Assembly: GCA_910575705.1 (NCBI GenBank)
Contig: CAJTFG010000001.1
Location: 1-64,000, forward strand
Direction of reading: 5' to 3'
Length of the DNA stretch: 64,000 bases
DNA from: Erysipelotrichales bacterium
GTDB taxonomy: Bacteria > Bacillota_I > Bacilli_A > Erysipelotrichales > Erysipelotrichaceae
Shown here: positions 60,101-64,000 of the stretch, one piece after another
Position numbering within the stretch: position 1 is the first letter of the stretch
How the letters are laid out: each line of letters opens with the position of its first letter
Translations under genes and position numbers: made by a program
Notes under the pieces: model-generated
What the model saw: only the letters and a program-made list of their open reading frames with translations
What the model was told of the DNA's origin: nothing
Databases searched by the model: none

Positions 60101-61580
60101 AACAGATACCACCATTCGCAAATACCATCCAATATCTCGGAATTTTAGCGCCATTTATCAAACCATATGGAACATTATATTTACTTAAATAAAATTGATT
60201 ATCATACTTTTCTCTGTTTTCTTCAGCATAATATTTATCTAGCATATATGTTGGAGATACGTAACCCATCATATAGAAACTTACGCTTTTCTTTTCATAT
60301 GTAAAACCGTTAAGCCATACAAGATCGCCATTACTTGTTCCGTCTTGCATTACCATACGCATTAATTCTACATGATAATCTTTAAACCAATTATTATCGA
60401 GAAATTCACCTTGTAAATCATTGTTTTTAACTATTTTTAGTTTGTTGTTATCAAATAAATTCTTCATTAATTCAAAACGCTCTAAATAGTCATATGTAGG
60501 AGACGGAAAACCGAATTCAAGTGGTGATATAATTTTATCGGTAGAATATCCAGCTGCTAAAGCTATCATCATTTTTTCATAAACGTAACCATTCGCTGTA
60601 TTTAATTCACTTTGGTATTTATGATAAATATCAGAAATAACCGTTAAGAATTTTGTAGTATTTGAAATTTCACCAACTTCAATAACTTCCTCCAGTATTC
60701 TATTATCACTTAAAACCCAATCTAATGTTTCAGAAATTTCAGGATCTAAATCTGTAATATATTGGATATTCCAATAACCTAATTTTTTTACTAATTCTCT
60801 TTCAAGAATAAGTCTATAATTATTATTATAATTGTCTTCCGAACTATTAGCGCCTAAGATATTGTCATAATAATCTAATTTTTGAATTTTAGTGTAATTT
60901 CCTGTATCACTTAATTTAAAATCTTTTGTAACTAAACGAGCATCTGCTATAGTGCCGTGGTCAGCAGCATTTGACCCATTCGGATCAACATAAATACAAA
61001 GATATTTATATCCCGTAATGTCTACATCGACCTCAAGAGCTTCACTTAAGCCTGTCATAACATCGGTTTTATCCAATAGAATATCCCAAGTTTTTCCATC
61101 TCTAGATGCTGTAATTTTAAACCAGATACTACCGTTTGCGCCTCTCGCTGCATCAACGCCAAGTTTCGCAATAAATCTTGGGAATTGTGTGGAGTATTCA
61201 GATATATCAAAAGTCGCTTGTCCTTTTGCATGAATACCAAGACCTTTTGCAAACAATCTTTTTTCGCCATTGATTATAAGACTTAAAACTCCTCCGTCTT
61301 GGTTTTTATCTTTTTGGATTTCATGACCACTCCAACCATTATAAGACCAATTATTTTCGGTGATGTAATTTAGGTCAGATAAATATATATAGTCTTTTGT
61401 TAAGTCTGTATTTGCTGCTAATTTTGTCGTTTCTACTTTGTTTGTCGTTTCTACTTCGTTTATTGTCTCTACTTTATCTGTTGTTTCTTGATATGGATTT
61501 CTTAAATAAAATATGCCAACTATTAAAGATAAACTCATTATCCCTATTAATAAATAACTATATTTTTTCACCTTATACAT
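57108..61580 (-). CDS. Large multidomain surface protein (NPCBM, transglutaminase-like, F5/8 type C, Ig-like repeats)
   Basis: A 1490-residue exported protein. Order: signal or anchor helix (7-27); short VETT-type repeat; NPCBM-like carbohydrate-binding domain (about 62-220); a region with a transglutaminase-like catalytic core, GGICWNASRVG (Cys493) and YQVGHELYI (His519), with acidic residues after; a discoidin (F5/8 type C) domain (about 905-1075; YAIDGNYNTRWHS); then three Ig-like repeats separated by VDWID...AP motifs (about 1080-1400); an Asn/Asp/Lys-rich spacer; and a C-terminal membrane helix with basic tail. No LPxTG motif is visible. It probably binds host or microbial glycans and may process peptide or wall substrates. 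Codon use is far richer in AT than the core genes, pointing to transfer. Confidence 0.85.
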   Translation of the reverse strand: MYKVKKYSYLLIGIMSLSLIVGIFYLRNPYQETTDKVETINEVETTNKVETTKLAANTDLTKDYIYLSDLNYITENNWSYNGWSGHEIQKDKNQDGGVLSLIINGEKRLFAKGLGIHAKGQATFDISEYSTQFPRFIAKLGVDAARGANGSIWFKITASRDGKTWDILLDKTDVMTGLSEALEVDVDITGYKYLCIYVDPNGSNAADHGTIADARLVTKDFKLSDTGNYTKIQKLDYYDNILGANSSEDNYNNNYRLILERELVKKLGYWNIQYITDLDPEISETLDWVLSDNRILEEVIEVGEISNTTKFLTVISDIYHKYQSELNTANGYVYEKMMIALAAGYSTDKIISPLEFGFPSPTYDYLERFELMKNLFDNNKLKIVKNNDLQGEFLDNNWFKDYHVELMRMVMQDGTSNGDLVWLNGFTYEKKSVSFYMMGYVSPTYMLDKYYAEENREKYDNQFYLSKYNVPYGLINGAKIPRYWMVFANGGICWNASRVGQSMYRVNGVPATGAYQVGHELYIQYYEDANGNGYWSTRYGNWNGAGSTWGGSNPFRYIFNWNNKYFTDKNISGSKVASSTGYLYLGQANLNRYEDYKKSLYLNLTANSYTDDNKKLETYFKSLEVNNINLDTYDYIISLYKKMSVKNEGGTITSSDWYALANRIIEAYTYHPVAMFDLLNVIRPYLEGSEKLHIDRLEEEALEKATRATSNETIQVDAVRTHARQLLNRAQPDPMSFSFDGENAGKIVKNPLYQFAWAYSLDGGATFTDFVNDDSLALTEEELAKITAENGIIFKFMGLTDYRYTINITNGSLNSNLFANDLENRVIGVDLTYEWRNSESDPWTSYRTASPDNTGNKTLHVRRGATGTQLASDSVTYTFTPDNQPDTRKYVPVSHLTIESVSTQATNNGGAAVYAIDGNYNTRWHSAWDGSDTQRFITIKLDKPRFVSALEYVPAGGGNGRINDGTIWGSMDGENWEILSQRKGITYSSQADSIEQAIKFTQKFEVDNPKEVQYIKIVADRTNGNWFAARSFNIFQDITKNPRPTAGVGYSTNEPTNNSVVARLLNISSSNYEILSEGGDTHTFTENGEFTFRFVDKETGLEGSSVARVDWIDKDAPTATFEYTSNSATNHSVIATLKPNEEVTVTNNGTYTVDDEGNIYNIDGIMIPGLKADENGDVWDADGNYVTNVNPFTYEFLSNGEFTFEFVDAAGNKGTATAKVDWIDTKIPKATIKYDIKSLTNKNVTVSISFDKEDVTVTNNNGKTNYVFTQNGTFTFQFQDAAGNVGNMTAKVDWIDKVAPTAELKYEKQDDKVIVTVVNPSKEITFKEGNGIYEYTKNGNYEIVFYDSLGNVGKLIAKIDSFKEEIKDDENKPDNPDKPSNPDGPNDNVNSGNTINSNYDSGYTNNNNDNNNNKDDNITTEKPDNNEIDNEEQNPNLDNTNKEDNKNNNSTEKVGTDTQKKATLVIVAITLTLLTSLSIFLIKKLIKLLN

Positions 61581-61955
61581 TTAAATTCCCTTCCTCTTTA
61601 TCCTGATTATCAATGATTTTCTATTTATTAAGTTCTAAAACCATTTTAACATATCATCAGGTTTTAGTGCCAAAAATTTACAATAACTTTATATTTTCAT
61701 AAACAAATAGGAAATGACATTTTCCCGCTATTATATATTCCTTAATAAATAATAAGACAGATATCACGGCGGAAAGTTTCATTGACATTCAACTTAAATA
61801 TAGTCACAAGTCAACACTCTCTATCCAATACTCTCTGGGGAATATATCAAATAACAGAAGCGTAATGACTTAGGGAGATAAAATCATAAAAAGAAGAAGA
61901 TTAATCAAATCACTTATTTCATATTCCATTTTCTATACCATTTTCCGTAAAATAC
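61581..61955. other. AT-rich intergenic stretch upstream of the surface protein gene
   Basis: About 375 bases. Apart from the ribosome site (GAGGAAGGGAA) of the surface-protein gene at the left, I see no ORF with a ribosome site, RNA gene or clear repeat. It probably carries that gene's promoter, but no confident -35/-10 pair stands out. Confidence 0.5.
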
Positions 61956-61992
61956 AAAATCGCTGAAACCCTTATAATTCCAGCGATTTTTC
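61956..61992 (-). terminator. Terminator of tRNA-Trp
   Basis: AAAATCGCTG/CAGCGATTTT stem with A/T arms, about 37 bases past the tRNA on the minus strand. Confidence 0.75.
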
Positions 61993-62028
61993 GATATTTC
62001 AAGTTGAGAGTTCAACTAAAATTCTAAA

Positions 62029-62102
62029 TGGCAGGGGTGACAGGAATTGAACCCGTATCAGCGGTTTTGGAGACCGTTATACTACCATTGTACTACACCC
62101 CT
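62029..62102 (-). tRNA. tRNA-Trp (CCA)
   Basis: Acceptor AGGGGTG/CACCCCT, anticodon loop CTCCAAA, encoded CCA. Single gene; the right border of the surface-protein insertion. Confidence 0.95.
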
Positions 62103-62342
62103 ATGAATGCCTAATCATAATATCATAAATTTGCATGATTGACAATCATTTTTATATGTAATTATGGAGGATGTTAAATCATCATTTTCTTAAGTTATTA
62201 CTTTGTATATGCAACCGAACACTCGTCTTCTTGATGAAAGCAGGTATTTTATACAGAATATAAATAAGAAAGATTTATAATCAAATAGTTGTTAAAGAAA
62301 CTAGCCTATTTTGCTTAGATCCATAGAATACAGTATCTAAAA

Positions 62343-62540
62343 ATGGCGCAATATGATCCTCAAAGAATTGATATAATACGTCTAAAATCAGAAGAAATCA
62401 TCCGCAAAATAAATGGAACGATGGTAATGAAAAGTATGCCGTTAAATAATGATAAAGACATTCTAAGAAGATGCATAGATGGAACAAGCACACCTGAAAT
62501 TGAAATTCAAAAAATAATAGACACGTATAGCAGCAAGTAA
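62343..62540 (+). CDS. VbhA-like antitoxin with altered inhibitory motif
   Basis: A 65-residue protein resembling antitoxins of the VbhA family, which block Fic enzymes by placing a Glu of an (S/T)xxxE(G/N) helix in the ATP site. The family-like end MPLNNDKDILRRCIDG...EIQKIIDTYS is present. The motif position reads T26MVMK30S31, so the inhibitory Glu is Lys and the next residue Ser. The ribosome site is weak. The stop codon overlaps the start of the Fic fragment by one base (TAATG), as in intact systems. Because the toxin is truncated, the antitoxin has probably drifted free of selection. Confidence 0.55.
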   Translation: MAQYDPQRIDIIRLKSEEIIRKINGTMVMKSMPLNNDKDILRRCIDGTSTPEIEIQKIIDTYSSK

Positions 62541-62725
62541 TGGATAAAACATATAAATGTGATTATGAGAAAACTCCTGATTATTGTTATACAGATGGTG
62601 ATGCTCTGATAAATAAAATGAATATACACGATGCAAAAAAACTGCATTTAGCAGAGGAGAAATTAATTGCTATTCGACTATATCAACTAATTGAAAATCC
62701 AATTAAGGAAAATTTTGATTTGTAA
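62540..62725 (+). pseudogene. N-terminal fragment of a Fic-family toxin
   Basis: The 61-residue frame matches the start of Fic/DOC proteins paired with VbhA: DYEKTPDYCYTDGDALINKMNIHDAKKL followed by AEEKLIAIRLYQL and NPIKENFD. In complete relatives the Fic core with HPFxxGNGR follows. Here a stop comes directly after, then the terminator of the opposite gene, so the catalytic part is missing. It is a truncated remnant and not an active AMP-transferase. Confidence 0.65.
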
Positions 62726-62726
62726 T

Positions 62727-62768
62727 AAAAATACCCTCTTTGCTGTTATATCCAGCATAGAGGGCATA
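62727..62768 (-). terminator. Terminator of the SIS-domain gene
   Basis: CCCTCTATGCTG pairs with CAGCAAAGAGGG (one mismatch) on the minus strand, followed by TATTTTTATT. Confidence 0.85.
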
Positions 62769-62802
62769 TCCAAAACATCGACATATCGTTCGTTGCCTTT
62801 GT

Positions 62803-63867
62803 TTAAACTCTTGTAGAAACATAGTCCGTATAATCGTTGTTGGCATTTCGATTAGGATCCAAACCATGCAATTCCGGCACAAATACGGATATGATTTGAA
62901 TCGCGTATGTCAACATGAGCAAAGACTGCGTATACTTGGCATAAGGAACGCATAACATAGATGCGCTGTCATCCTGATGCATGGATGTAATCATCACGAC
63001 CGGCACTTTTTTCGCTTTCAGATAATCGTATGTCTGATCAAAAAGTTGTTTATCCGTATCCGCCTGCAGCAAGATCACATGGCTGTCCTTATGAATGGCA
63101 CGATGCATACCATGAGAAAATTCTACGATATCATTAAACATCGTAGGCACACACAACGTCTCCATCACTTTCAGCTGTCCTTCCATAGCCGTTGCCGCAT
63201 TCATACCGCTTCCGATAACATAAAGTTCCTTCATCTGCTCACCATAGCGATACTGCGCACACCACCCGGTTACCTTATCATAAAGTTCATCTAAAGAATC
63301 AATGCTGCTCTGGATCTCTTTTAAAACTTCTTCTTTAAAACTGGATGTGATATGCTGACATCGTTTCCCGCTTTCCAGTGCCAGCAGCAGCAACAAAAGA
63401 AGCGTACAGCCATATCCCTTTGTCTTCGCATTGCTATCCTCTTCACCACATTGAAACAACAGCGTTTCATCACTCAAACGATCAATCGGCGAATCCGGTT
63501 CATTCGTCAATGCGACCATCAATCCAACTTTATCCTTCACACTCTGCAAAGCTTCTAAAACGCCGCGGCTCGTACCTGTTTGAGAAATCCCCAATACGCA
63601 GGTCTTTTCTTTTTCTTCACAGTCCATCAGTCCCTCGTGATTCTGAAAGCCCGCCGGTGTAAACGCATAGGCGCGTATACCCGTCATCTTAGTAAAAAAA
63701 GAAGATACTGCGGATGCCGCATTATAAGAACTGCCATGCGCTACCATGTAAATCGCACGCATATCTTTTACCTTATCCGCCGTCCTTTTGATCTGATCAT
63801 CTGAAAGCAAGCGATGCAAACATTCTTTTTCTTCCTGAATATATTCCCACATAATACTTTTTTTCAT
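62803..63867 (-). CDS. SIS-domain sugar isomerase/deglycase-like protein
   Basis: About 354 residues with two SIS domains, the fold of GlmS C-terminal half, AgaS and fructoselysine/glucoselysine-6-phosphate deglycases (FrlB). Motifs: AHGSSYNAASAV and GISQTGTSRGV in the first domain; VIGSGMNAATAMEGQLKVMET and EFSHGMHRAI in the second, with Glu and His at sites used for catalysis in relatives. No glutaminase domain is present, so it is not complete GlmS. It likely isomerises or deaminates an amino-sugar phosphate. ATG 63867 is chosen for the AGGAGG 6 bases upstream. Downstream partners lie beyond the window or are absent. Confidence 0.85.
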   Translation of the reverse strand: MKKSIMWEYIQEEKECLHRLLSDDQIKRTADKVKDMRAIYMVAHGSSYNAASAVSSFFTKMTGIRAYAFTPAGFQNHEGLMDCEEKEKTCVLGISQTGTSRGVLEALQSVKDKVGLMVALTNEPDSPIDRLSDETLLFQCGEEDSNAKTKGYGCTLLLLLLLALESGKRCQHITSSFKEEVLKEIQSSIDSLDELYDKVTGWCAQYRYGEQMKELYVIGSGMNAATAMEGQLKVMETLCVPTMFNDIVEFSHGMHRAIHKDSHVILLQADTDKQLFDQTYDYLKAKKVPVVMITSMHQDDSASMLCVPYAKYTQSLLMLTYAIQIISVFVPELHGLDPNRNANNDYTDYVSTRV

Positions 63868-63943
63868 AGGTTTCCTCCTGTCCATCCGTTATTTCTATTG
63901 TAAGCGATATAACGCTTTCTTGGCAAGAAGCGGTCCGTATTTA

Positions 63944-63971
63944 TAAAGAAAAAGTGTCCTCAGACACTTTC
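63944..63971 (-). terminator. Terminator of a gene beyond the window
   Basis: GAAAGTGTC/GACACTTT stem with TGAG loop, followed by TTCTTT on the minus strand. It ends transcription of a minus-strand gene that starts past 64000. Confidence 0.75.
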
Positions 63972-64000
63972 CTGTATATCCAAGCTGATACATATCGCAT

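Overview
The window looks like the chromosome of a spore-forming, gut-associated low-GC Gram-positive bacterium, most likely of the class Erysipelotrichia (Bacillota). The evidence is a cotJABC spore-coat operon, Spo0A-type DNA-binding proteins, a bacterial V-type ATPase operon, a bile salt hydrolase, a sigma-54/LevR-controlled mannose-family PTS and an alanine dehydrogenase. The family assignment is an inference from gene content; no rRNA is present to confirm it.

Layout. 1-730: right end of an IS3-family insertion sequence. 759-5858 (minus): glycolipid/membrane locus with a CpoA-like glycosyltransferase, a flippase-like membrane protein, a glycosyltransferase fused to RecX, and the YhaM exoribonuclease. 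5920-9792 (minus): sigma-like small protein, 1-phosphofructokinase, RarA, and two paralogous stand-alone Spo0A C-terminal domains. 10010-10897: a small ORF and a seven-tRNA cluster. 11023-19575 (minus): nine-gene V-type ATPase operon (G-C-I-K-F-E-A-B-D). 19810-23854: pseudouridine synthase, nuclease-XPD-type helicase, HAD phosphatase. 24021-25756: cotJABC with a cysteine-rich CotJA and a Cys/His-tailed CotJC. 25825-29152: alanine dehydrogenase and an LCP cell-wall ligase. 29329-29690: Ser-Asp-Asp-Gly tRNAs.

29.7-34.2 kb is an AT-rich accessory island: decayed small ORFs, a remnant of the conjugative-element-associated Cys-rich KTR family, then an anchored aldo/keto reductase, an alpha/beta hydrolase and a LysR regulator. 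34.3-45.6 kb returns to core-like composition: DUF1905, HAD, a CAT-like acetyltransferase with a bile salt hydrolase and a coiled-coil protein, GNAT, a DUF885 lipoprotein, a two-gene chromate-type transporter with LysR, an ECF S-component with a MocR regulator (possible vitamin B6 uptake), and RpoN (sigma-54).

45.7-56.4 kb is the most interesting region. A minus-strand operon encodes PTS IIB-IIC-IID, a neutral-ceramidase-like hydrolase, IIA, and then a tyrosine phosphatase, a P-loop kinase and a Nif3-like protein. It is preceded by a perfect sigma-54 promoter and lies next to a LevR-type activator (GAFTGA, PRDs, EIIA/EIIB domains). An MFS transporter divergent from the activator gene also has a sigma-54 promoter, with four helically phased TAGTGT-type repeats upstream. 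PTS operon, MFS gene, activator and nearby rpoN therefore look like one regulon for uptake and processing of an unidentified, possibly N-acylated, substrate.

56.5-62.1 kb: tRNA-Thr, an AT-rich 1490-residue surface protein (NPCBM, transglutaminase-like, F5/8 type C and Ig-like repeats), then tRNA-Trp. 62.3-62.7 kb holds a decayed VbhA/Fic toxin-antitoxin remnant, followed by a SIS-domain protein. Three AT-rich insertions in the window each abut tRNA genes.
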